This document shows positions 1-7,347 of a stretch of 64,000 nt of DNA, piece by piece (positions within the stretch are counted from its first letter, which is position 1; each line of letters opens with the position of its first letter). Below the pieces are notes generated by a model, which was not told where the DNA came from, did no database searches, and saw nothing but the letters and a program-made list of their open reading frames with translations. Where the stretch lies: the NCBI GenBank assembly GCA_003241385.1, contig QFPO01000003.1:186001-250000 (forward strand), read 5' to 3'. The translations under genes were made by a program, and so were the position numbers. Source of the DNA: Rhodanobacter denitrificans. Its GTDB lineage: Bacteria > Pseudomonadota > Gammaproteobacteria > Xanthomonadales > Rhodanobacteraceae.

Positions 1-459
1 GAGCCGATCCGGCGCCTGCGCGAGGCGTTCGACGCCGCCGGCTGGCCGGTCGTCTACTGCAACGACAACTTCGGCAAATGGCGCTCGGACGCGCGCGCGA
101 TCGTCGCGGCATGCTGCGCGCCGCGCGCGAACGGCGCGCGCTTCGTGCGCGAGCTGCAGCCGCGTCGCGAGGACTACTTCATCCTCAAGCCCAAGCATTC
201 GGCGTTCGTGGCCACACCGCTGCAGCTGCTGCTCGAATGGGCGCACGTCAAGCGCATCTACGTCGCCGGCCTTGCCGGTGACAACTGCGTGCACGCGACC
301 GCGGTCGACGCGCATACGCACGATTTCGAGGTCACGGTCGTCGCCGACGCGACCGCCTCGGAAACCGCCGCGCGCAACCGGCGCGCCCTGACCCAGCTCG
401 AGGATCGCGCCGCGGCGCGCGTGATCGACGCGGCCGCGGCGATCCGCAGCCTGCACTGA
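1..459 (+). CDS. Isochorismatase-like cysteine hydrolase, C-terminal part (5' end outside window)
   Basis: The frame is open from base 1 to the TGA at 457-459, giving 152 residues without a start, so the gene begins upstream of the window. The pattern is that of the isochorismatase-like cysteine hydrolases (nicotinamidase, isochorismatase and related amidases). The conserved lysine region appears as 'ILKPKHSAF' and the nucleophile region as 'VAGLAGDNCVHATAVDA', where the Cys is the expected catalytic residue and 'TA.DA' is the usual follow-on. The N-terminal Asp of the Asp-Lys-Cys triad would lie outside the window. The substrate cannot be told from this fragment. Nothing downstream suggests an operon partner; the next gene starts about 310 bases later with its own ribosome site. 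Confidence 0.85.
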   Translation, partial: EPIRRLREAFDAAGWPVVYCNDNFGKWRSDARAIVAACCAPRANGARFVRELQPRREDYFILKPKHSAFVATPLQLLLEWAHVKRIYVAGLAGDNCVHATAVDAHTHDFEVTVVADATASETAARNRRALTQLEDRAAARVIDAAAAIRSLH

Positions 460-768
460 CACCCCGCACGCGGCCATCCCTTTCGCCGGCAGCGATGCAG
501 CGGCTGCACCGCCGCCGTCTGCGAACTGGCCGCAACGCCGGCGGGCGGCGCAATGCACCTGCCTCGCTGCGCGCGCACGAGGCGTCCGATCCGGCCGACG
601 AACGACGCCCGATCCGCGGCCGGCACACCCGCGCGGACGAGAATTCACCCGCCCGCGACACGGCGTGCCGATACGGCTGTTGAACGGACGCGCACGCCAT
701 CGGCCGGAGTCATCCTGGGTTGCAGCGTGTCTGGTTCCAATGAGGTTTCCCCAGCCGGAGCCATCGCC
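460..768. other. Intergenic stretch, no gene seen
   Basis: About 309 bases between the hydrolase and the ferritin-like gene. Open frames here have no ribosome site and no recognisable product. It presumably carries the promoter of the ferritin-like gene, but I could not identify convincing -35/-10 boxes. Confidence 0.4.
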
Positions 769-1374
769 ATGCAGCGCAAATTCAATACGAACCAGGTCAA
801 CGAACTCCTGTTGCAAGCGCTCGAGACCGAGCGCGGCGGCATCCAGATCTACACCGCCGCGATCGAGGCCGCGATCAACGAGGACCTGCGCAAGGAATGG
901 GAGGAATATCTGGAAGAGACCCGGACGCACGAGCAGGTGCTCACGCGCGTCTTCGAACAGCTCGAGCTCGATACCGAAGCTTCCTCGCCCGGCCGCGAGA
1001 TCGTCGCGCACCATGGCCGCTCGCTGGTCGAGGCGATCCAGCTCGCACGCGAGGCCGGCGATCCGGATGCCGCGCAGCTGGTCGCCGCCGAGTGCGTCGT
1101 GCTGGCCGAGACCAAGGACCATCAGAACTGGGAACTGATCGGCCACGTCGCCGAGCGCACCAGCGGTCCTACCGCCAAAGTGCTCAAGCAGGCGCACGAG
1201 GCGGTCGAGAAGGACGAGGACCATCACCTCTACCACACCAAGGGTTGGTGCCGGGAGCTGTGGATCGAGTCACTCGGCTTCCCGGCCGTGCTGCCGCCGC
1301 CGGAGGAGGTCAAGAACGTCGAGACCGCGATCGGTGCCGCGCGCGCGGAGAATGCGCGCGACTCGATGCTGTAA
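769..1374 (+). CDS. Ferritin-like diiron-domain protein
   Basis: A 201-residue soluble, largely helical and acidic protein. The start is the ATG at 769, chosen because a GGAG site sits at 757-760; the frame is open further upstream but that part is low-complexity and lacks a ribosome site. Glu/His pairs typical of ferritin-like four-helix bundles are visible: 'LETERGGIQIY' early, 'EEYLEETRTHEQVL' in the second helix, 'ETKDHQNWEL' in the third and 'EKDEDHHLYH' in the fourth. Such proteins bind a diiron centre and serve in iron handling or peroxide protection; which applies here is unknown. It is monocistronic and followed by two hairpins, the second a textbook terminator, which suggests strong discrete expression. 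Confidence 0.8.
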   Translation: MQRKFNTNQVNELLLQALETERGGIQIYTAAIEAAINEDLRKEWEEYLEETRTHEQVLTRVFEQLELDTEASSPGREIVAHHGRSLVEAIQLAREAGDPDAAQLVAAECVVLAETKDHQNWELIGHVAERTSGPTAKVLKQAHEAVEKDEDHHLYHTKGWCRELWIESLGFPAVLPPPEEVKNVETAIGAARAENARDSML

Positions 1375-1380
1375 GTGTCC

Positions 1381-1408
1381 GGCGGGCGGAGTTTGGACTC
1401 CGCCCGCC
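1381..1408 (+). other. Perfect 12-bp stem-loop downstream of ferritin-like gene
   Basis: GGCGGGCGGAGT at 1381-1392 pairs exactly with ACTCCGCCCGCC at 1397-1408 around a TTGG loop. It begins six bases after the stop codon and has no T-tract, so it is more likely a 3'-end stabilising hairpin or pause site than a terminator on its own. Confidence 0.6.
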
Positions 1409-1432
1409 GCGGAGCCTGGCTGCAACGAAGAG

Positions 1433-1457
1433 GGGCCGGTGCGAACCGGCCCTTTTT
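1433..1457 (+). terminator. Intrinsic terminator of the ferritin-like gene
   Basis: GGGCCGGT (1433-1440), a GCGA tetraloop (1441-1444), ACCGGCCC (1445-1452) and five T residues (1453-1457). The stem is perfect, the loop is of the stable GNRA type, and the T-run follows directly. It is the clearest Rho-independent terminator in the window. Confidence 0.9.
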
Positions 1458-1699
1458 CGCGAAACCTCTCCCGCCTTTGGGATCAGGGTTCCGAGTCCTG
1501 CTCGGTGGCGGATTTGCCGTGCGATCTGAAGGACTCGAGCCTCGGTGTCGGTGCCGGTCCTGGTTTTATCCTTCTCGAGCTGGCGATCTTCAGAAATCTC
1601 GAGCGGAACGATTCAGAGCAGGCGCTTTCGCGCGCTCAGATGAGCTGACGGAGAAACTGTGTCATGCGCGACAGCCGCCGGGCTGGCGGAGCGCATCGC

Positions 1700-2056
1700 T
1701 CAGGCCGGCTGCGCGCCGAACAGCGGCAGCATCAGCCGCGCCGCGGTCTTGTCTTCGCCGCGCTCGATCCGCCGGGGTGTTGCGGCCGGCGTGACGGCCG
1801 GCGGCGTCTCCGGCACGATCGCGATCAGACCGCTCTCGGGCATGCTGGCCACCTCGTCGAGGTGCTCCAGCGCGATCAGCGCATTGAGCGTCGCCAGCGC
1901 GACGGCGTCGCAGTACAGCTCCCGGCGTTCCGGAATGACGTAGACGTGAGGCGTCGCCCTGCTCCCGCACGGCAGCCGCCGGCTGTCGGCCACGACCTGC
2001 TCGAGCAGCGCCGACCAAGCCGCCTCGTCTCCGCACTGCGCTTTCAGCCACGTCAT
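1700..2056 (-). CDS. Small hypothetical protein
   Basis: Predicted 118 residues. The frame could extend upstream to 2215, but I chose the ATG at 2056 because a GGGGA element precedes it and the upstream extension is arginine-rich translation of non-coding DNA. The protein starts 'MTWLKAQCGDEAAW', has a central helical segment rich in Ala and Leu, and ends 'RLMLPLFGAQPA'. There is no signal peptide and no membrane helix. I do not recognise the family. It is alone between the ferritin terminator and the divergent M28 peptidase gene, with a 279-base divergent intergenic region. Confidence 0.55.
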   Translation of the reverse strand: MTWLKAQCGDEAAWSALLEQVVADSRRLPCGSRATPHVYVIPERRELYCDAVALATLNALIALEHLDEVASMPESGLIAIVPETPPAVTPAATPRRIERGEDKTAARLMLPLFGAQPA

Positions 2057-2335
2057 GATCGATCCCCGATGTGTACTTGTCCCAGTGTGACACCGGCTCA
2101 TGCACTGCACGCTGACTCGACGCACGCGACTGCGGTCCCTGTCGGCGCCCCGCGTCGTGGGGTCCGGCGTCGCCGCGCCTGAACGAAGCCGGCGCCGCGT
2201 CCAGCCCGCTGGCATCGCAGTCCGATTTCATGGCAGCCTGCGCTCCAGCGCAGCGCCGTGGGAACGTCGCCTGCGCATACGGCGACGGCACGGGGCCCGC
2301 CGTCGCCGCTTCCTCACGACTTCGGACACCACGCT

Positions 2336-3655
2336 ATGCGCACGCACGATCGATGCCTGTCACGTTTCCTCGCGCTCGCGCTCTGCGCGGCCGCATCGGG
2401 CAGCCAGGCGCACGGCGGCGGCGAGGCGCGCGACGCCGGCGATGCCGTCTACGTGCTGACCTCGCTGGCGACCTATGCCGGCATCCAGCCGATCGCGCCG
2501 CTCGGCCAGGTGCGCTACGACAGCCTCGGCACGCCGCTGATGCTGCTGCCGATCGACGAGGCACGGCGCGCGCGCATCACCGAGTACGTGCACGAGGTCG
2601 AACGCCGCTGCGGCGGCTATTTCGCGTTCGACTCGCTCGAGGACGCCGATGCGTTCCTGGCCGGTGATCGGACGGCCTCGGCGATGACGGCGCCGGCCGG
2701 CGGGCGCTACACGATCGACAACGCGGCCACGGTCGATCCGTGGCTGCCGCAGGTCGACGATCTGGCGATCTACCGCACGATCGAGCACCTGTCCTCGTAT
2801 CGCAACCGCTACTACGCGAGCAGCTACGGCCGCGAGTCGGCCGAATGGATCCGCGACACCTGGGCCGCGCTCGGCGCCGGCCGCGCGGACGTCAGCGCCG
2901 AGCTGTTCACCGGCTGCACCACCTGCAGCACGCAGCCGTCGGTGATCCTGACCGTCACCGGCAACGAGCTGCCGGACGAGGTCGTCGTCGTCGGCGCGCA
3001 CCTGGACTCGATCAACGGCTCGGCGCAGGGCAATCTCGAACAGATCGCGCCCGGCGCCGACGACGATGCCTCGGGCATCGCGACGATCACCGAGATCGTC
3101 CGCGTCGCGCTCGGCAGCGGCTGGCGCCCGCAGCGCACGGTCAAGTTCATGGGCTATGCGGCAGAGGAAGTCGGCCTGCGCGGCTCCAACGCGATTGCGC
3201 GGCGCTTCGCGACCGACGGCGTCGAGGTGGTCGGTGTGCTGCAGCTGGACATGACCAACTACCGCTCCGGCGACGTCGCCGACTTCAAGATCATCTCCGA
3301 TTTCTCGAACGCCGATCTGCGCAGTTTCGTCGGCGAGCTGTTCGATACCTACCTGCTGCCGCTCGGCCTCAGCCGGACCAGCCAGGCCTGCAATTACGGC
3401 TGCTCGGACCATGCCTCGTGGACCAGCGCCGGCTTTCCGGCGGTCATGGTCGCCGAGCCGGGCAGCCCGCAGGCGCCGTTCTTCCCGCGCCTGCACACCA
3501 CCGGCGACACGCTCGCGAACATGGACGACTCGGCCGCCAACAGCGCCAAGTTCGCACGCTTCGGCCTGGCCTTCGTCGGCGAACTGGCCAAGACCTCGGC
3601 CGGAACCGGCGACCGGATCTTCGGCGACGGCTTCGAGCCGGCGCCGGTCCGGTAG
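2336..3655 (+). CDS. Secreted M28-family zinc aminopeptidase with IFGDGFE tail
   Basis: A 439-residue exported peptidase. The ATG at 2336 opens a clear Sec signal peptide (residues 1-25, ending 'SGSQA'); the upstream in-frame extension has no such sense. Zinc-ligand regions match family M28 (Vibrio aminopeptidase type): 'VGAHLDS' (His222), 'GADDDASG' (Asp242), 'YAAEEVGLRG' (Glu277 general base, Glu278 ligand), 'LQLDMTN' (Asp305) and 'RLHTTGDT' (His387). Paired cysteines occur at 'CTTC' and 'CNYGC'. It should remove N-terminal amino acids from peptides outside the cytoplasm. The last residues read 'GDRIFGDGFEPAPVR', a tail shared with two other secreted proteins of this window. It converges on the LysR gene with only 26 bases between stops. 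Confidence 0.92.
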   Translation: MRTHDRCLSRFLALALCAAASGSQAHGGGEARDAGDAVYVLTSLATYAGIQPIAPLGQVRYDSLGTPLMLLPIDEARRARITEYVHEVERRCGGYFAFDSLEDADAFLAGDRTASAMTAPAGGRYTIDNAATVDPWLPQVDDLAIYRTIEHLSSYRNRYYASSYGRESAEWIRDTWAALGAGRADVSAELFTGCTTCSTQPSVILTVTGNELPDEVVVVGAHLDSINGSAQGNLEQIAPGADDDASGIATITEIVRVALGSGWRPQRTVKFMGYAAEEVGLRGSNAIARRFATDGVEVVGVLQLDMTNYRSGDVADFKIISDFSNADLRSFVGELFDTYLLPLGLSRTSQACNYGCSDHASWTSAGFPAVMVAEPGSPQAPFFPRLHTTGDTLANMDDSAANSAKFARFGLAFVGELAKTSAGTGDRIFGDGFEPAPVR

Positions 3656-3681
3656 CGGCACAACCGGGACGCGGCGCGGCC

Positions 3682-4575
3682 TCAGCCGGTCCACTCGCGG
3701 ATCAGCTCGACGAACGCGCGCAACGACGCCGGTACGTGGCGGTTGGCCGGATAGAACACGCACAGCCCCGGATAGGCCGGCGTCCAGTCTTCGAGCACGC
3801 GGATCAGGCGGCCGGCCGCCAGATGCTGCGCGACCGCGAACTCGCTGCTCCAGGCCAGCCCGACGCCCTGCAGCGCGGCCTCGATCATCAGCGTGTGGTT
3901 GTCCAGCGTGAGCGGGCCGGTCACGTCCACGGTCTGGACGCGGCCGCGCTGCTCGAACTCCCAGCGGTAGATCGTTCCGCTCGCGAAACGGATCCGGATG
4001 CAGTCGTGCTCGGCCAAATCGGCCGGCACGCGCGGCCGCGGCCGCGTCGCGAAGTAGGCGGGTGAAGCGACGACGGCGAAGCGCACCGGCGGTCCGCACG
4101 GCACCGCGATCATGTCCTGCGGCACGCTCTCGGCCAGCCGGATGCCGGCGTCGTAGCCGTCGGCGACGATGTCGACCAGCGCCGAATCGGTCACCAGGTG
4201 CACCTGCATCGCCGGATGGCGGCGCACGAACTCCACGACGACCGGCGTCATGATCTGCTCGGCTGCACCGACCGACGTGTTGATGCGCAAGACGCCGGAC
4301 GGCGTCTGCCGCTGCGCGTCGACCTCCTGCATGGCCAAGGCGATCTCGCGCAGTGCCGGGCGCACCCGGGCCAGGAACTGCTCGCCGGCCGCCGACGGCG
4401 CCACGGCGCGCGTCGTGCGGTTGAACAAGCGCACCCCCATGCGCTGCTCCAGGGCGGCAACCGCGTGGCTGAGCGCGGAGGGCGACATCCCCAGCGCACG
4501 CGCCGCTCGGCGAAAGCTGCGATGGGCCGCCACCGCGGCGACGGCGTTGAGCTCGACCAGACCGGCCTTGTGCAT
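3682..4575 (-). CDS. LysR-family transcriptional regulator
   Basis: A 297-residue protein of normal LysR length. The N-terminal winged helix reads 'VAAVAAHRSFRRAARALGMSPSALSHAVAALEQRMGVRLFNRTTR' in type, with the standard 'S.SA.SH.V..LE...G..LF.RTTR' pattern, and the C-terminal two-lobed effector-binding domain follows ('GVLRINTSVGAAEQIM' onward). The gene is divergent from the SDR gene at 4672 with a 96-base shared region containing overlapping inverted repeats. LysR proteins usually control a divergent neighbour, so regulation of the SDR gene in response to its substrate is a reasonable inference. The effector is unknown. Confidence 0.93.
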   Translation of the reverse strand: MHKAGLVELNAVAAVAAHRSFRRAARALGMSPSALSHAVAALEQRMGVRLFNRTTRAVAPSAAGEQFLARVRPALREIALAMQEVDAQRQTPSGVLRINTSVGAAEQIMTPVVVEFVRRHPAMQVHLVTDSALVDIVADGYDAGIRLAESVPQDMIAVPCGPPVRFAVVASPAYFATRPRPRVPADLAEHDCIRIRFASGTIYRWEFEQRGRVQTVDVTGPLTLDNHTLMIEAALQGVGLAWSSEFAVAQHLAAGRLIRVLEDWTPAYPGLCVFYPANRHVPASLRAFVELIREWTG

Positions 4576-4600
4576 TGTTCGATAACCTGCATCGTGACAT

Positions 4601-4628
4601 ATCGGATTGAACCGATTGTCTCATCGGT
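4601..4628. promoter_or_regulatory. Candidate LysR operator between divergent genes
   Basis: Three alternating half-sites: ATCGG (4601-4605), ACCGAT (4611-4616) and ATCGGT (4623-4628). The first pair and the second pair each form an inverted repeat with a 6-base spacer. The position, midway between the LysR and SDR starts, fits an autoregulatory LysR site. No binding evidence exists. Confidence 0.45.
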
Positions 4629-4671
4629 TGGTGGCACCAGTTCGTCGTTTCCTTCGACACCGGGCACAGCC

Positions 4672-5508
4672 ATGTCACGAACCGTCCTCATCACCGGTAC
4701 CTCTTCCGGCTTCGGCCGCGCCTCCGCCCGGCGCTTCGCCGAGCGCGGATGGAACGTCGTCGCGACGATGCGCCGGCCCGATCCGGCCGATGCACTGGCG
4801 GCGTTCGACAATGTCCTGGTCACGCGCCTGGACGTCCAGGATCCGAACAGCATCGAGACTGCCGTCGCCGCCGGCATCGAACGCTTCGGTGCGATCGATG
4901 CGCTCATCAACAATGCCGGCTTCGGTCTGTTCGGCGTGTTCGAAGGCACCTCGCGCGACAAGATCCGGGAGCAGTTCGACGTGAACGTATTCGGCGTCAT
5001 GGACGTCACGCGCGCTCTGCTGCCGCACTTCCGGCGTCGCCGCAGCGGCACGATCGTCAACGTCAGTTCCGGGGCCGGCGTCTTCGCCTTGCCGATGATC
5101 TCGCTGTACACGGCCAGCAAGTTCGCGCTGGAAGGCTTTTCGGAGTCACTGGCCTACGAACTGGCCTCGCAGAACATCCGCGTGCGGCTGGTCGAGCCGG
5201 GCGGCGTCGTCACGACCTCGTTCGGCGCGCGCTCGGCGGCCGAAGCGGCCGGCGCCGACGTGCCGGCCGACTACGCCGCGTTCGCCGCCGCCACCGCCAA
5301 GGTGTTCGACGGCCTGCGCGCTTCGCGCTTGGCCACGCCCGAGCAGGTCGCCGAGGTCATCATCGCGGCAACCGAGGACACCGGCGACCGGCTGCGCTAC
5401 GTCGCGACCGAGGACATCGCAGCGCTGGTGCGTGCGCGCCGCGAAACCTCCGAGGACGCCTACCTCGCCCTGATGCGCGAGACGTTCGCGGTCGCGCCGA
5501 ACGGCTGA
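4672..5508 (+). CDS. Short-chain dehydrogenase/reductase (SDR)
   Basis: A 278-residue classical SDR oxidoreductase. The start at 4672 places the nucleotide-binding motif 'TGTSSGFG' at residues 8-15; upstream in-frame codons overlap the LysR gene. Other motifs are 'NNAG' at 80-83, the catalytic Ser in 'NVSSGAG', and Tyr146/Lys150 in 'YTASK'. The sequence 'VEPGGVVTTSF' follows, as is usual for this family. The basic residues after strand 2 ('MRRPD') suggest NADP(H) preference, an inference only. Substrate unknown; many LysR-SDR divergent pairs handle xenobiotic carbonyls or alcohols. Confidence 0.92.
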   Translation: MSRTVLITGTSSGFGRASARRFAERGWNVVATMRRPDPADALAAFDNVLVTRLDVQDPNSIETAVAAGIERFGAIDALINNAGFGLFGVFEGTSRDKIREQFDVNVFGVMDVTRALLPHFRRRRSGTIVNVSSGAGVFALPMISLYTASKFALEGFSESLAYELASQNIRVRLVEPGGVVTTSFGARSAAEAAGADVPADYAAFAAATAKVFDGLRASRLATPEQVAEVIIAATEDTGDRLRYVATEDIAALVRARRETSEDAYLALMRETFAVAPNG

Positions 5509-5521
5509 GACTCGCCGATCG

Positions 5522-5560
5522 AAAACGGCGCGGGAGCCGGCAACGGCCGGCACCCGCGCC
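5522..5560 (-). terminator. Hairpin followed by T-run, end of EF-hand gene
   Basis: GGCGCGGG (5527-5534) pairs with CCCGCGCC (5553-5560) and an inner GCCGG (5536-5540) pairs with CCGGC (5547-5551), giving a long stem. Read on the minus strand it is followed by G then four T residues (5525-5522). It lies just beyond the EF-hand stop at 5573 and between convergent genes, so it may serve both directions. Confidence 0.6.
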
Positions 5561-5572
5561 GGAGGGCGCGCC

Positions 5573-5869
5573 TCAGCGGCGCCGCGCCGCAAGTGCCTCG
5601 GCGGCGGCCTTCAGTTCCGCCGGCGACAGCCTGGCGTCGCCGTCGGCATCGAGGCGGTCGAAATGCTTGGCGATGCGCGGCAGCGCCGCGTCGGCCTCGG
5701 CGCGGTCGATGTAGCCGTCGCCGTTGCGGTCGGCGGCCTTGAGATGCTCGCGCACGGCTTCGGCGCGGTCGGCGCCCGGCTCGGCGTGGGCGGACGCGGC
5801 GAAGAGACAAGCCGCGAGGGCGACGGGGGCGAGCGCCGGCAGCAGGCCGGCATGGATCGGTGTATTCAT
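5573..5869 (-). CDS. Small exported EF-hand protein
   Basis: A 98-residue protein with a Sec signal peptide (residues 1-29, 'LAACLFAASAHA') and two EF-hand calcium loops: 'DRNGDGYIDRAE' and 'DADGDARLSPAE'. The 12-residue loops have acidic residues at positions 1, 3, 5 and 12 in the canonical pattern. A GAGG element precedes the ATG. It probably acts as a periplasmic calcium-binding protein; partner unknown. It lies 47 bases downstream of another small exported protein on the same strand and may be co-transcribed with it. Confidence 0.85.
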   Translation of the reverse strand: MNTPIHAGLLPALAPVALAACLFAASAHAEPGADRAEAVREHLKAADRNGDGYIDRAEADAALPRIAKHFDRLDADGDARLSPAELKAAAEALAARRR

Positions 5870-5916
5870 CGGATGGTTGCCTCGGATTCGGAAAGGGAGG
5901 GGGACGCGGCGCGGGC

Positions 5917-6432
5917 TCAGCGCCGGCAGGCGACCGGCTGGCCGGCCGCATCGGTGCAGCTGTGGCTGTGCTGGACGCTGCCGTCGACGCGCGTGGTCGA
6001 TCCGCTGTAGGTGCCGCCATTCGGCCCGGTCGCGGAAGTGCTGCGGCTGCCGGCGATGCTGCCGTCGGCCGCGCGCGTGATCGCGCCGGTGCTGGTCGCA
6101 CTGCCGCCGCGCCGGCCGTCGATGCTGACGCTGCCGTAGCGGCCGGCACTGCCGTCGGCATGGCGATAGGCGCCGGCGTTGCGCGTCGCGCTGGCGCCGC
6201 GCGCACCGTCGATGTGGGCATCACGCTCGATCGACGCGTTGCCCTGGCCGTCGGCCTGCCAGCGGCGCTGGCGCTGCGCGTCGAACGCGGCGTTGCTGCG
6301 CGTGACCGAGACCTGTCCGCCGTGCGCGTCGCGCGCGACGCTGCGGCTGCGCTCTCGCGCCTGGCCGTCGGTGGCGAGCGACATCGTGCCCAGCGCGAAC
6401 AGCGCGGTACCGATCAGAGAAAGCGTATTCAT
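5917..6432 (-). CDS. Small secreted Gly/Ser/Arg-rich protein of unknown function
   Basis: Predicted 171 residues. The start at 6432 is decided by a strong GGAGGA site ten bases upstream; a longer frame to 6471 would put that site inside the coding region. The first ~25 residues ('MNTLSLIGTALFALGTMSLA') look like a signal peptide. The mature part has imperfect short repeats of the type 'RS.AR.A.GG..S.TRS' and 'G..TSTGAITRAADGS..GSRSTSATGPNGG', low in hydrophobic residues, and ends with two cysteines ('SCTDAAGQPVACRR'). The composition suggests an extended, perhaps surface or matrix protein. I do not recognise a family. Confidence 0.65.
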   Translation of the reverse strand: MNTLSLIGTALFALGTMSLATDGQARERSRSVARDAHGGQVSVTRSNAAFDAQRQRRWQADGQGNASIERDAHIDGARGASATRNAGAYRHADGSAGRYGSVSIDGRRGGSATSTGAITRAADGSIAGSRSTSATGPNGGTYSGSTTRVDGSVQHSHSCTDAAGQPVACRR

Positions 6433-6627
6433 CGCGATAGTCCTCCGTATTGAATGGGAAGCGCCGGCCACGAAGACGGCGCACGGTTTACAGTAGCGGC
6501 GGCGCCGCGGGCGGATGTGAGCGGACTGTCAGCGAATGTGTCGCGAGCACGCGCCGGACACATCCACTTACACTTTCGTCGCGCGCCGGGTTTGCCGGCG
6601 GCGGTCGCGACGGCGATAGTGGCCCTC

Positions 6628-7347
6628 ATGAGCGAAGTGCCTGCCAGCATCCTCCTGGTCGACGACGATGCGCGTCTGCGCGAGCTGCTGGTGCGCTATC
6701 TCGCCGGTCAGGGCTTCGAGGCGCGTGGCGTCGCCGACGGCTTCCAGTTGCGCCAGGCGCTCGACCGCGGCCACTACGACCTCATCGTGCTCGACCTGAT
6801 GCTGCCCGGCGAGGACGGTCTGGAGATCTGCCGCCGCCTGCGCGGCCAGGGCGACGCGGTGCCGATCGTGATGCTGACCGCCAAGGGCGACGAGATCGAC
6901 CGCATCGTCGGTCTGGAAATCGGCGCCGACGACTATCTGCCCAAGCCGGTCAATCCGCGCGAGCTGCTGGCGCGGATCCGCTCGGTGCTGCGCCGTACGC
7001 GGCCGGCGCCCGGCGCGCCGCAGGCCGACGGCGGCGAGATCCGCTTCGGCGCGTTCCGGCTCGACCTCGGCCGCCGCGCGCTGTATCGCGGCGACGTGCC
7101 GCTGAAGCTGACCGGCGGCGAGTTCGCGGTGCTCTCGGTGCTGCTGCGCCACCCGCAGCAGCCGCTCAGCCGCGACCGCCTGATGAGTCTGGCGCGCGGA
7201 CGCGGGCACGAGGCGTTCGAGCGCAGCATGGACGTCACGATCGCGCGGCTGCGCCGCCTGCTCGAGGACGACCCGCGCCAGCCGCAGCTGATCCAGACGG
7301 TCTGGGGCGTGGGCTACGTCTATGTGCCGCCGGAGTCGTCGCCGTGA
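6628..7347 (+). CDS. ompR: OmpR-like response regulator
   Basis: A 239-residue response regulator. I chose the ATG at 6628, which places the receiver domain at the N-terminus; a longer frame from 6454 adds 58 unlikely residues. The receiver has the acidic pocket 'VDDD', phospho-acceptor Asp56 in 'LIVLDLMLPG', 'MLTAKG' and the 'YLPKPVNPRELLARIRSVLRR' segment typical of OmpR itself. The C-terminal winged helix ends 'TVWGVGYVY'. The stop overlaps the GTG of the sensor kinase by four bases, so the two are translationally coupled. OmpR-type regulators often respond to osmotic or envelope conditions; the actual targets here are unknown. The symbol is by resemblance. Confidence 0.88.
   Translation: MSEVPASILLVDDDARLRELLVRYLAGQGFEARGVADGFQLRQALDRGHYDLIVLDLMLPGEDGLEICRRLRGQGDAVPIVMLTAKGDEIDRIVGLEIGADDYLPKPVNPRELLARIRSVLRRTRPAPGAPQADGGEIRFGAFRLDLGRRALYRGDVPLKLTGGEFAVLSVLLRHPQQPLSRDRLMSLARGRGHEAFERSMDVTIARLRRLLEDDPRQPQLIQTVWGVGYVYVPPESSP

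Noticed and set aside
2360..4678. 772-codon minus-strand open frame
   Set aside because: Antisense to the M28 peptidase and out of frame with LysR; no motifs, Arg/Ala-rich.
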